In this document: piece after piece, positions 1-9,980 of the stretch | Position numbering within the stretch: position 1 is the first letter of the stretch | Layout of the letters: the number at the start of each line of letters is the position of its first letter | From: Cryptomeria japonica | Lineage: Eukaryota > Streptophyta > Pinopsida > Cupressales > Cupressaceae | Assembly (NCBI RefSeq): GCF_030272615.1 | Contig: NC_081415.1 | Location: 230,726,803-230,790,802 of the forward strand | DNA: 64,000 nucleotides | Direction: 5' to 3' | Made by a program: the position numbers and the translations under genes | The notes under the pieces: generated by a model | What the model saw: the letters and a program-made list of their open reading frames with translations, nothing else | What the model was told of the DNA's origin: nothing | Database searches by the model: none

Positions 1-1106
1 CTACGTAAGGCACTATATGTATTGAAGCAAGCACCGAGAGCATGGTTTGAAAGGTTGCATGCACACCTAATCAAGATAGGATTCCAATGTACCAGTGAAG
101 ACAATAACATATATCTAAAGATAGATGGAGAGAAAGTATTGATAGCTGAAGTATTTATGGATGAGATATATTTTGGTGGTAATGATGACTTATGCATGGA
201 TTTTACTGAGGAGATGAAAAATGAATTTGAGATGTCTCTTACTGGTGAAATTAAATTTTTCATTGGGTTGCAAGTCCAACAATTGGATGGTGGAGTTTTT
301 GTTTGTTAGAGTAAGTATGTCAAAGAGGTGTTGAAAACATTTGGCATGGAGGATTGTAAACTATTGGTACTCCGATGGTGATAGCCTGCAAGTTGTCTAA
401 ACAAGATTATTCACGATCTATTGATGAGAAAGAATATAGGTCTATGATTGGTAAATTGCATTATGCCATTCATAGCAGACCAGATATTGCACATGTTGTT
501 GGATTGGTTGCTAGATTTCAAAAGGATCCCAAGGAGACTCACTTGGTAGCAGTAAAAAGGACATTGTGGTACCTGAAAGGCACAATAGATTATGGTTTAT
601 GTTATCCTTATAAAGGAAATTTTTCTTTGAATGTGTTTACTGATGCAGATTGGACAGGCAATGTTGATGACCGAAAAAGCAATACCGATGGAGATTTTCT
701 TCTTGGAGGTAGATTGGTTGCTTGGACGATTAAGAAGAAAACTTTTTTTTATTAGTCAACATCAAAGGTAGAGTATGTTGTAGCATTAATGAATTGCACA
801 CAGACAATCTAGATTAGACACGTGCTTGAAGGATTCAAATTTGATATGTCTAAACCGGTAACTATTTACTGTGATAATCCTAGTGCAATTAATATTTCAA
901 AAAATCTCATGTTACATGCAAGAACAAAGCACATAGAATTGAAATATATTTTTCTAAGGGAAAGAGTACAGGAAAAGCAAATCAGAATGGAGTATGTGAC
1001 AAGAAAAGAGAAGCTAATTGACATTTTCACAAAACCATTGCCGAAGAAAACCTTTGAGTATCATAGAGGTAAATTAGGGGTCAGACCCCTACTCAAAAAG
1101 AACTAG
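1..1106 (+). pseudogene. Copia A pol: reverse transcriptase C-terminus and RNase H
   Basis: Translation opens at base 1 with the Copia RT motif [19 protein letters not shown]. The catalytic YVDD box reads FMDE (about codon 55), so the polymerase site is altered. A TAG stop lies at 307-309 and a frameshift near 360-375. The frame then continues with RT thumb and RNase H blocks: SMIGKLHYAIHSRPDI, VKRTLWYLKG, FTDADWTGN. A further stop falls at 753-755, and the end of RNase H follows from about 822 (IYCDNPSAINISKN, RTKHIELKY, DIFTKPLP). The blocks are in normal family order. It is a dead fragment with at least two stops, one frameshift and a changed active site. Confidence 0.9.
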
Positions 1107-1470
1107 AATGCATGATGCATAAATCTAGTGGGCTTCATGACTATTTTTCACTTTGGATTGATGAGATGCAAGATACTCCGTAGGGGGGGCAGCTTAGATG
1201 ACTCTGCAGGCATGTTCAAGACAACAACAACATATTTGATGATTTGTGATGCTTATGCACCATTGGCATTATTGTCAAAGGGGGAGAATAAATATGATTA
1301 GTCATAAGAGAAGACATATGATTGGGAGGAAAAGATATGTATAAAGTGTAAATGACAGATGATGTGCAACAAAGAAGAGAAGAGTTGTAGAGAAGGTCCA
1401 GATTAGAGAGAAATAGTATGAGTTCAGTATGTTGATGTTTAGTTTCTCCATAAATGCCAAAGGGAGAGTT
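1107..1470 (+). other. Copia A 3' untranslated region with polypurine boxes
   Basis: No gene is visible here. The stretch carries several purine-rich boxes: a run of seven G near 1184-1190, TCAAAGGGGGAGAATAA near 1276-1292 and AAATGCCAAAGGGAGAG at 1452-1468. The last lies directly before the TGTTGG LTR start at 1471 and is the likely plus-strand priming site. Confidence 0.6.
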
Positions 1471-1606
1471 TGTTGGAATTTTTAGCATAGCTGATGAAAA
1501 TGAGGTGATGATGGATGACTGTACCAGTAGAGGAAATATGACATGATCAATTATTTGTGTTGTCACTTATGGAAACGAGGGTGAACTAATGTTTGATGAT
1601 GTTTAT
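1471..1606 (+). repeat. Copia A 3' LTR, left piece
   Basis: It begins with TGTTGGAATT right after a polypurine tract and is cut at 1606 by Gypsy B. The five bases 1602-1606 (TTTAT) are repeated at 21141-21145, where the LTR resumes. Confidence 0.7.
1602..1606. other. Target-site duplication of Gypsy B, left copy
   Basis: TTTAT directly precedes the TGATGCAAAG LTR start of Gypsy B and matches TTTAT at 21141-21145 directly after the CTACACCA LTR end. Confidence 0.8.
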
Positions 1607-2259
1607 TGATGCAAAGCCCTTCTCACGCCTAGGGATAGGTCCAAAAGGTTTGGTTTAGACCCTTCAAAAGATAACAAGGATCCTACAAAAAGGACTCCAC
1701 ACCTTAAGGGTTTGAACTACTCTCAACTCCTCAAGACTAGCACCTGCTCAAAATGAGTAAATGGCTTCAACATCTCCAAAATGCCTCTCCATGACTCTTT
1801 CTCTTGGGGGCTTTGGATTTGGTCAATTCATGACACCTAGGAACTATTCCAAACATTGGTTTTAGGCTTTGGCACCAATACCCTATACTTCCTTTGGAAA
1901 CCTACCTTTGTGGCTAGTAGCCCTCAGAAACAGGTATTTTGCCCTTAACTCCAAAATATTGAACTCAACCTAGCAAACTATTTACCACTCTAGGTACCCT
2001 TTATGAATTTACACTTATCCCCAAAAGGGATTGGCAAGATCTGAAATTCAAGGGTTTGAACCCTTTAGAAGCCTAGAGGCCTAATTAGGGCTAATAGGCT
2101 TTGAATTACAAAGCAACTCCAATTTGTAGACTCTCAACCACCAAACCAACTTCAGGAGCATGTGGGGAATCACAAATAGCCTCTAATTCCAAGGTTGCAT
2201 GCCTGGAATCTACCGCTATGAGATTTTAGGGTGAATGTCCTAATTTTGTCCAAGGTAGT
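1607..2259 (-). repeat. Gypsy B 3' LTR, first piece
   Basis: This segment is highly similar to 19685-20335 (for example CCCTTCTCAC and GGTCCAAAAGGTTTGG in both). It stops at 2259, where Gypsy C is inserted. The last five bases, GTAGT, are the left TSD of Gypsy C. Confidence 0.9.
2255..2259. other. Target-site duplication of Gypsy C, left copy
   Basis: GTAGT at 2255-2259 is repeated at 14103-14107. The uninterrupted target can be read at 20331-20340 in the other LTR of Gypsy B (AAGGTAGTCACATGG), with a single GTAGT. This is an unambiguous insertion footprint. Confidence 0.92.
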
Positions 2260-3775
2260 TTTAGACACCTAAAAATGGTCAACGCTTGCTGAAGTCATAC
2301 TTTAACATTTGTGCACTGCCTCATTTTAGGTTTTTGCATTGCATTAACATTTCTCCTATGATTCGTACTTGGTCTTTATCATTTGCGAACATCGAGTCAT
2401 TCTTCTACATTCTTCAATCATCTCGCTCTCGAATTTGGTCTTGTCGACAACGCTATCCAGTCATGATTTTGATCGATTTTATCCTGTCGCATCAATGTGC
2501 GTGCTTATTTGTCATCATTTTGGACATCGTCAATCCTAATTAGGGTTTTGTCCTCCTATCAATCTTGCGATCAATTTGTCATCGATCGTTGTCCTCTTAT
2601 CAATCTTGTCATCTGGCGGTCGATTTATCATCAATCCTTCAATCTTGTCGTTTAACGATCGATTCGTCATTGATCATCGTCATTTTGCGATCGATTCGTC
2701 ATTGATCATCGTCATTTTCAATATTGTCATTTTGCAATCTATTTTGTCATCGATTCTTGTCCTCTTGTTCGATCTTGTCATTTTGCGATCGATTTGTCAT
2801 TGATCGTTGTTTGTCTCAATTATGTCAATTTGGATCAATTTGTCATTGTTCCTCGTCAATTGGCGCATTTTCTCAATCAAATCATTTATCACATTGGTCA
2901 TTTATCAATCCAAAATCAAATCATGATCAAGTTAATTATCTTTCATCAAGACCTAATTCATCTTCTAGGGTTTCGTGATTTAATCATTTAACCTTGTGTG
3001 TGTCATTTCTTCCTTTAAGATTAATAAATTGTTTATTTATCCTAAGTCTTCTCATTGCAATTAAATGTTCATTTAATTGGCTAATTATTCCTCTTTGTGA
3101 ATTAATTAATAAATGACAAATTATTAATTAATTTACCTAATTCCTAATTTGCATCAATTTCCTAATTTCTTAATTTTCTAATTCCTAATTTCAATTTCCT
3201 CCTATTTCTCTCCTAAATTCATGGAAATGACATGTCAATTTGTCATAAATTTGTCATAATTGACAATCAATCAATTTTGACATAGAAGTTGTCATAATTT
3301 TGTCATAAATTATCAATCAACAAATTCTGCATAGAAAGTGCATAATTTGTCATAATTGACATAATTGATTTGCAATTTCCATTTGAATTGAATCATGCTA
3401 ATCTTGTCATTTATCCAATTTATCTATAAATTGGATGATCTTCATCAATCAAGGCTAATAATTGGTAATCAGACTATCGAATTTACGCTTCTAGTACTCT
3501 TGATCAAAAATCCCGTCTACTTGCTTTCAATTGTGTGTGCACTTGTAGGTGAGATCCACAACCAAACCATTTGAAGAGGAAAGAAGAACAATGGAGCCGC
3601 ATGAAGGAGCATACAAATCTGCTATTGGTTTGCATATGTCTTTAATTTTGAATGCTTTTATTTCATGTCTTTATTGAGTGTTGTTTAGGATAGATCATTG
3701 CAGTTATGCTTTTGTGATTGAGCTAGATTAGTGTTTTTACTTGTTTTGTGATGATTTCCTATTTCCTAACCTACA
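2260..3775 (+). repeat. Gypsy C 5' LTR (1516 bp)
   Basis: It matches 12642-14102 throughout. It starts TTTAGACACC (TG decayed to TT) and ends CCTAACCTACA. A CTATAAA box lies at 3424-3430. Rich in GATCGATTTGTCATC phrases (2560-2830). It carries an extra ~55 bp of TTTGTCATAA-type repeats near 3250-3345 that the 3' LTR lacks, which explains the length difference. Confidence 0.92.
3424..3430 (+). promoter_or_regulatory. TATA-like box of the Gypsy C LTR
   Basis: CTATAAATTGG, preserved in both LTRs (also 13752), lies about 350 bp before the LTR end, a reasonable U3/R position. Not shown to be active. Confidence 0.45.
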
Positions 3776-4880
3776 TTAATTGGTGAACTCGACGTGAACA
3801 CTAACCTTCTAACCTCTTTATGGTGTTTTGAGTGCTCTCAAGTTGATTTGTAGGCCAAAAAACCCAAAAACAGGGTCGTGCGGGGTTTTCTGGAGACTTC
3901 TGCGCCTGTGTCCTGCATCCTGCGCCTGTGTTGAGCATTCTACGCCTGTGTTGAAGACATTATGTGCTTGTGTCCTACATTCTGCGCCTGTGTCATGGGT
4001 TCTGCACCTGTGTAAAGTCCAGAATAGGGGTAAAAATTCAGTGTTTTATTTGAAATTTGCCTAGTTTTTGCATTCTGTTTTCTGTGCTTTGGATTTTGGT
4101 ACTAATTATCTGTGCAGAATCTTGGCATACGCATGGCAAAGACAATAAATCAAACTACTAACATGTGTTATGCAGAATCGATAGTCAAAGACAACAAATC
4201 AAACTCCTAACTTGGGTTTTGTAGGTTGCCTTGGAGAAACAACCAAACTTTGTGTTTGTGATTTTTAATTAGGCACTTAGTGATTTTTAAATAGGTTGGA
4301 ATGAACGTGTTTGTGCTTTGATTGTTGAGTGTGACATTGGAGTAGGAGAGTATGCTCTCATCCTTCTTAGGGTGATCAAAAATCCAGATCTTCGATACCA
4401 TGCTCATGTCTTTGATTGTTTGTCTCCTTTAGAGGGATTGCCTTCCTGACCACTTTGCTTTTGCAAGCAAGTGATAATTTGGAGAAGGGAACGACCCAAA
4501 GTGAGTACGGCTAGAATTCCTTGGCATTCTAACTCACTATAAAAAAATACCCGATGAGCGAAAGCTTTGAAGGAAGTATTACGTGGGAATTGTAGTTACT
4601 TGGGAAGTGATGACCCTTGGACTCTTTCTCATATCAACATCTAAGTAGGGCCTCTTGGTCTAAATCGTGCTTGCATGACTACATTTGTCTCAATTTCCTA
4701 AGGGTCTCTTTTAGATTTGCATTCCAAAAAGTTTGTCAAAATCTTCAAAAACAACCAAAAACATAGGTTGCATTCTTGCCATAGATTGCATTTTCATTTA
4801 TTTAGTTTGCATTTAGTTGCATATCATACATCATCCTTTTAAAATAAAAAATTCCAAAAATATTGCATTTGCATAGTGAC
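3776..4880 (+). other. Gypsy C leader, with possible primer-binding site
   Basis: Five bases after the LTR comes TGGTGAACTCGACGTGA (3781-3797), which starts like a primer-binding site but which I cannot assign to a tRNA. The leader holds the 20-bp repeats at 3901-4013 and a motif GGGAACGACCCAAAGTGAG (4487-4505) that recurs in the leader of Gypsy F (GAGAACGACCCAAGTGG, near 50536). No gene is visible. The first ATG of the long frame is at 4881. Confidence 0.55.
3901..4013 (+). repeat. Six 20-bp tandem units TGCGCCTGTGT
   Basis: Units start at 3901, 3921, 3941, about 3963, 3983 and 4003. Each opens with TGCGCCTGTGT or a one- to three-base variant, followed by a variable spacer. The same core recurs near the other end of the element at 11997-12106. 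Confidence 0.85.
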
Positions 4881-7724
4881 ATGTCTATTGAAACAAGGTT
4901 CCAAGCACCAATGATACAACAAAGTTTGACATATCAACCGACAATGCAACCACAATTCTATCCAACCCAACAACAAAGCAACATTGATCAAACTTTTTAT
5001 GATGAAACAAGTCTCCAAATACAAAAGCTAGAGGAGAAACTAGCTCAAGAAGAGGAGATATTGGAACAAAGAGTGAAAAACATTGAGAAGAATAGATCAC
5101 AAATGTCCAAAATGTTTCAAAAATTTCCAGGTCAAAATCTAAAGATTGAGCCAATTGATGTAAGATCTCTTCTTGAACGATCAGACATACCAGCTCTCCT
5201 CTCCCAAATAGAGATGGTGAAACAATTTCAAGAAAAGAGACAACATCAATTTCAACATTATGTGCCTCCACAACAAGAACAAGAAGGTGTTTACTATCAA
5301 TCAGATTTTCAACCAATACAACCAATGGTCCAATTTCAACAATATGTCCAACCAACTATACAATGTCAACAAATAGTTCAACCAATGGTGGAATATCAAT
5401 GTCAACAACACCAACCAAACATTCAAAAACAAAGGTTGCAACACACACCTAGCCAAATCTTGAACATGTCAAACCAATTTGATCAACATCTAGTTCAAAA
5501 TCAAAACATGACATCAGACCAGAACCAACTCCTTTCCAAACAAGTTCAAATTCCAGATACAACTATGTCAAAACCTCGAAAGAAAGGTGGCTTTATTGCA
5601 ATGCTCTTAAGGAAATTACCAAGTGAGTTCTTTGAGGAAGATCAAGATAATACAACTATGTCTAGCAATGCCTCATCCCCCCACAAACAAATTGACTCTC
5701 CAGTGGCATCTATCCCTACACCTCTAGAAGTTTCACAAGAACCTTCCATATTGTCCTCATCAAACAATACACCCAAGGATGCAATTACCCAAGGGCTATC
5801 CATAATTGATTGCCAAGATAATCCAATTCATGATGCACATCCTTGTCATGTTTCAGAAATACAAGACCCAATGCCACCATGCACTTTATTGCCATTACCT
5901 ATTTTAGAAGACCCCATTCGAAGTCCCTCTTCCTCATGTTCAAGCATTGATTCCTTGCTAGAATCCATCGCAAATGTTCAAAGTGCATTTCCTTCATGCC
6001 AAAGCATTGATCCCTTGCCAAAATCCCCCATGCATATCCAAAGTCCAACCCCATGTCAAGAGGATAATTTAGAGCATGAAGAAATGAGTCCTAAAGAAAA
6101 TCAAGATCAAGATCTTGAAACCTTATCATCCCATCCAATTATTGACCAGGACCCCATGTTCCTAGACACTCACAATGATTCCCATATTCTTGTCCATCCT
6201 ATCCAAAGTCCTATTGACACTCCATTTCCCAAGCAAGCTCAAGATATCCTAGTCCATCCAATCCCAAATGATCCCCTTCCATTCCATGAACAAAATGTCC
6301 TTTCAAATCCCATTGACATTCCACTTCCTAAGAAAGATCAAGATATCCCTTCCATCCTTTCCGATGATCCCATTGAAAGTTAAGAGCAAAGTACCTTTAA
6401 AGAGGAATCCAATGATTTTCCTCCTTGTCAAGATCAAAATATCCTTCCAAGTTTATTTCCAACACAAGACCCTATTATTCCTTTAAATCCTCCACAAGAT
6501 CCACTTGTTCCTCCATCTCCTTGTCTTAATCCTCCATACACACTCCAAGATCATATTTCTTGTGATGATCCCATTATTCCTCCCATTCCATCTCTTGAAG
6601 AGCCTATCATTGAACCATGTCCACCACACAATCCTAGTCCCCCTCATGATCCTAATCCCACTCATGATTATAACGTGTCAGTGCAAGATGTTCATGAACC
6701 CTCAACATGCATAATGGGTTCTTCCACTTTGGTGCAATCCGATCCACTTCAAGATCTCATTATTTCTCTCACCTCATATCCACCTCATAATGGACTCGCG
6801 TCTTCTTCCCAAAGAAAAGAGTATCCTACAAGTCAAGATATTCATAAAGGCAAAGGAGTAGATCACCATAAGAAAGCATCCCTTCATGTTAAAGAAAATA
6901 TTAAGGGTCATGGCCTCAGTGAAATTCCTGAAGACGTGGGTACCCCTACTAAATCCAACATCCCTTCAAAATCCAAACATATCCCTTCCCCATCATACCT
7001 TCCATCCATCTTAGGTCCTTATATCCCTTCGTCCTCTATGCAAGGTCAGCAAAGGCACACATCTTGGAAAACCTTCCATTCATCCCACATGCCTCCATAT
7101 CATTCCCATCCACATCGACATTCATTCCCTCTTCCAAGCAATTTGGATGCCAAGTATAAAAGTCATAAGTCTAGCAATCCACATGTATTCAAGGATCAAC
7201 ATGTCCAATATAATCGACATGTCAAAGAAAAGAACAATATGATCTATAAGGAAAAAGAAAAATCCAAAAGGCCACAAAGGCCCACTGAGCAAAATAAGGC
7301 AAAGTCAAAATATATATGGGTTCCTAAATCCCTTGTGCAAGCAATGCACTCCAAGGAATCACAAAAACATGAAAAGTAAAAAACCATGTGGATCCCCAAG
7401 AAGCTCCTTGAAGCACAAAAAGAACAAACCAGATTGGCATCCAAAATTGCTATTCCTCCATCTAAACCTCTCAAGTCTATTCCTTCATCACCTTCTTCAT
7501 CCATTTTGGGCCCTTATGTCCCAAAATCTCAAGCTATTCCTCCATCCAAATCTCAATATCCAAAATACGTCTTTCCTCCATCAGTCCATCACCCCTCAAG
7601 GTGTGTGCTAATGTCGATGTTACCTTCATTTCCATCTGCTCAAGCCCAATTCTTCCAATACCCTATCCATTATCCAATGCATATTTTCCATCCTTCGATC
7701 CCTTTGATCCCATCCTTTGCATAA
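4881..7724 (+). pseudogene. Gypsy C long Gln/Pro-rich protein of unknown function
   Basis: One reading frame of 948 codons runs from ATG 4881 (MSIETRFQAPM) to TAA 7722-7724, broken only by TAA at 6381-6383 and TAA at 7377-7379. The first ~200 residues are Gln-rich with a short coiled coil (IQKLEEKLAQEEEILEQRV). The middle is Pro/Ser/Asp-rich with repeated IP, HPIQSPIDTP and DQDP phrases. The C-terminal third is basic and has two similar phrases, YIWVPKSLVQA and MWIPKKLLEAQ. I recognise no gag core, CCHC knuckle, protease or polymerase motif. Its place suggests a gag-position protein. Function unknown. Confidence 0.7.
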
Positions 7725-7971
7725 ATCCTTGCCTTAGTTTCATCTCATTTTCCATGTCCTTATCCTACCAATGTCTTTGAGCATACTTTTAAAGGTCATG
7801 GTCCATTTATTTGAAGGCTACTATCCAAACAAAAAAGACGCTTGAGTCCTTCTTCCATCCCCTATCATGTGTCCATCTTCTATTGAAAAAGTCAAAATAC
7901 AAAAAAAAAAAAAAAAAAGTGAAAAAAAAAAAGCAAAAGAAAAAAAGTAAAGCAAAAATAATTCGTCCACT

Positions 7972-8036
7972 GGTGAAAACCTGGCAAACAGGCACCTTGG
8001 GCAAGTACCGTGATGAAAACCTGGCAAACAGGCGTC
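7972..8036 (+). repeat. Two stem-loop units GGTGAAAACC...GGCACC
   Basis: Unit 1 (7972-7996) and unit 2 (8012-8036) each read GRTGAAAACCTGGCAAACAGG plus CACC or CGTC, separated by TTGGGCAAGTACC. The CCTG/CAGG halves can pair around GCAAA. The flanking phrase AATTCGTCCACTGG and the whole arrangement recur in Gypsy F at 55971-56117. Confidence 0.75.
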
Positions 8037-8689
8037 ATGTGTAATTTATGACCTTCTTGCACACCACACTTGGGGGCAGGTTTTATCCTATCATATCCTT
8101 TTGTCCTTCATTATTCCATTATCCTATCATATCATGTCATGCTCCTTCATGTCCTATTACCCTTCCTTGTCCTATCATCCCTCATGTCCATTTCCTCTTT
8201 CCACCTTTGATCTTGACAAGGCTGACGATCATCATTAGCATCATGCATCTTGTTTGCAGCTTTCAGTCCATCATAGCTTTTGGTATTTATCCATTTGCTT
8301 ATTACAACCTTTCATCCATATTGCCTGGCTTATTGCAACTTTCTGCCACTATCCTGTATCCTATCCCGACCTTCAGTCCATGTCCCTTATCCATTCTTAG
8401 TCTTGCTTATCCTATCCAATTTTCATTCCTTGATATTGATCTGACATAAGGACGCAAAATTTAAACATGGTTTCAAACATCTCTTGACATGTCCCTCATG
8501 CCATGTTCCTGCTTTACATTGTCATATCCAATCTCTTGTCCCATCACGCCATAGCCCTTGGAAATTGCATCCATGTTGTCTCCATGATGAAAGGCCTTTG
8601 TCTTCCCTCTATCCACCATCATTTCAGCAAGCCTATTTATTCACCTGTCATATTCCTGGCCTTGCTAGACATTGGGGGTAAAAATCATA

Positions 8690-8880
8690 AAAATTGTAAA
8701 ATGTCCTGAAATAATTCAAAAAAAATTGAAAAATGTCCTGAAAAAATCTCTCAAAAAAATCATATAATGTCCTGAAAAAAAACTCCCTAAAAAATTGAAA
8801 AAAGTCCTGAAAACAGTATCTAAAAATTGAAAAAATGAAAATCTCTAAAAAAATCATAAAAAGTCCTGAAAAAATGAACA
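8690..8880 (+). repeat. GTCCTGAAAAA imperfect tandem repeats
   Basis: Five units of roughly 35 bp share the core TGTCCTGAAAAAA or AGTCCTGAAAA, joined by A-rich ATTGAAAAA/ATCTCTAAAAAA spacers. Low complexity; no coding signal. Confidence 0.7.
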
Positions 8881-9980
8881 AAAACATTTCAAAACATTAA
8901 AATCCAAAAACAAGCATTTTGCAATAAATCATCCCTTTGTGAATAAGACAGATCCCTGAGCATCCATCCAACAACTCGCAATTCAACACTACGCTTTTAA
9001 CTGAAATCACGCTTAAACAGATGCACTTTTTCAATCAAACTAGACATTCAAACTGATCAAAATTGTCTTATCAATCGAACGGTACCATCAAAATCATTTG
9101 TCCTTGTCTCTACTATCATGGGTCTTATACAGGGTGTGGTATACTCGAAACCAGACTGTGTCCTGTCTTAGACGGGGTACCACATGTCCTGAAACCAGAC
9201 AGCATGATCATCCTATCAGCATTTTCAACTTTTGACAATGAAGATCAAGATGTTTGTTTGATTTGTTGGAATTTGTGCATCTTATCTTTTTATTGATTTA
9301 TCTTTGGCTTCGGTCATGTTCCTATGTTGCTCGATGATGTCACTGAGTGATTTAGAGTGACCGGGATGGATCATGGTCCTTTTCTTGATTGTGATTGTTA
9401 TTTGTCTGTGATGTGTCTGTCTTTTGCAAAAAGGGTTGCATTTCACCTCTAGCCTTCAATGCCATGATGCTACGCATCCATTTTGCTACATAAAAATAAA
9501 GGTTCTCACCTACAAAGTGCATTACTGAAAGCAAGTTTTCTGTCTTCTGTCTCATTTTCTTCTTACTAACATTTCTTCCGTCAGTTTGGATAGTCAGTTC
9601 GGTTTAGTGCTCCGATTTCCCCGCACATATGCTGCATCCTGCATCCATTTGGTTAGTACATTTGCATTACATCGAGCATCACATCAAGCATTTTATCCAT
9701 TTCATATTATAAATGCATAAAAAACGCATAAGCAAAAAAAAATATATATCCATACATATTCCACAAAGGTACATAAACAGTGCATAAGTCATCCATACAT
9801 GGAAAAATAACATCAGTCATAACATATTGCATCCCATCATATCGATGCATATCGTATCATATGTCACAATAATATCAGAGTACAAAATCGGACTGTCTGT
9901 CCTAAGTATGGCCCGCAGGCTGACTACAAAATGTCAAACTACATAATGTCTACTGTCTGTCTAAGGAGCACGTGCCTCTG

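Larger units (their letters stand above)
7725..9980. other. Gypsy C non-coding spacer between sense and antisense genes
   Basis: No gene is supported. It contains A-rich runs (7900-7960), the stem-loop units (7972-8036), a pyrimidine-rich zone of TCCTATCAT phrases (8085-8450), GTCCTGAAAAA repeats (8690-8880) and AT-rich sequence up to the end of the antisense PMD gene. Short frames here follow the low-complexity sequence. Confidence 0.6.

Noticed and set aside
7811-8044. Lys-rich frame around the A-rich run
   Set aside because: It is produced by poly-A sequence just before the stem-loop units.
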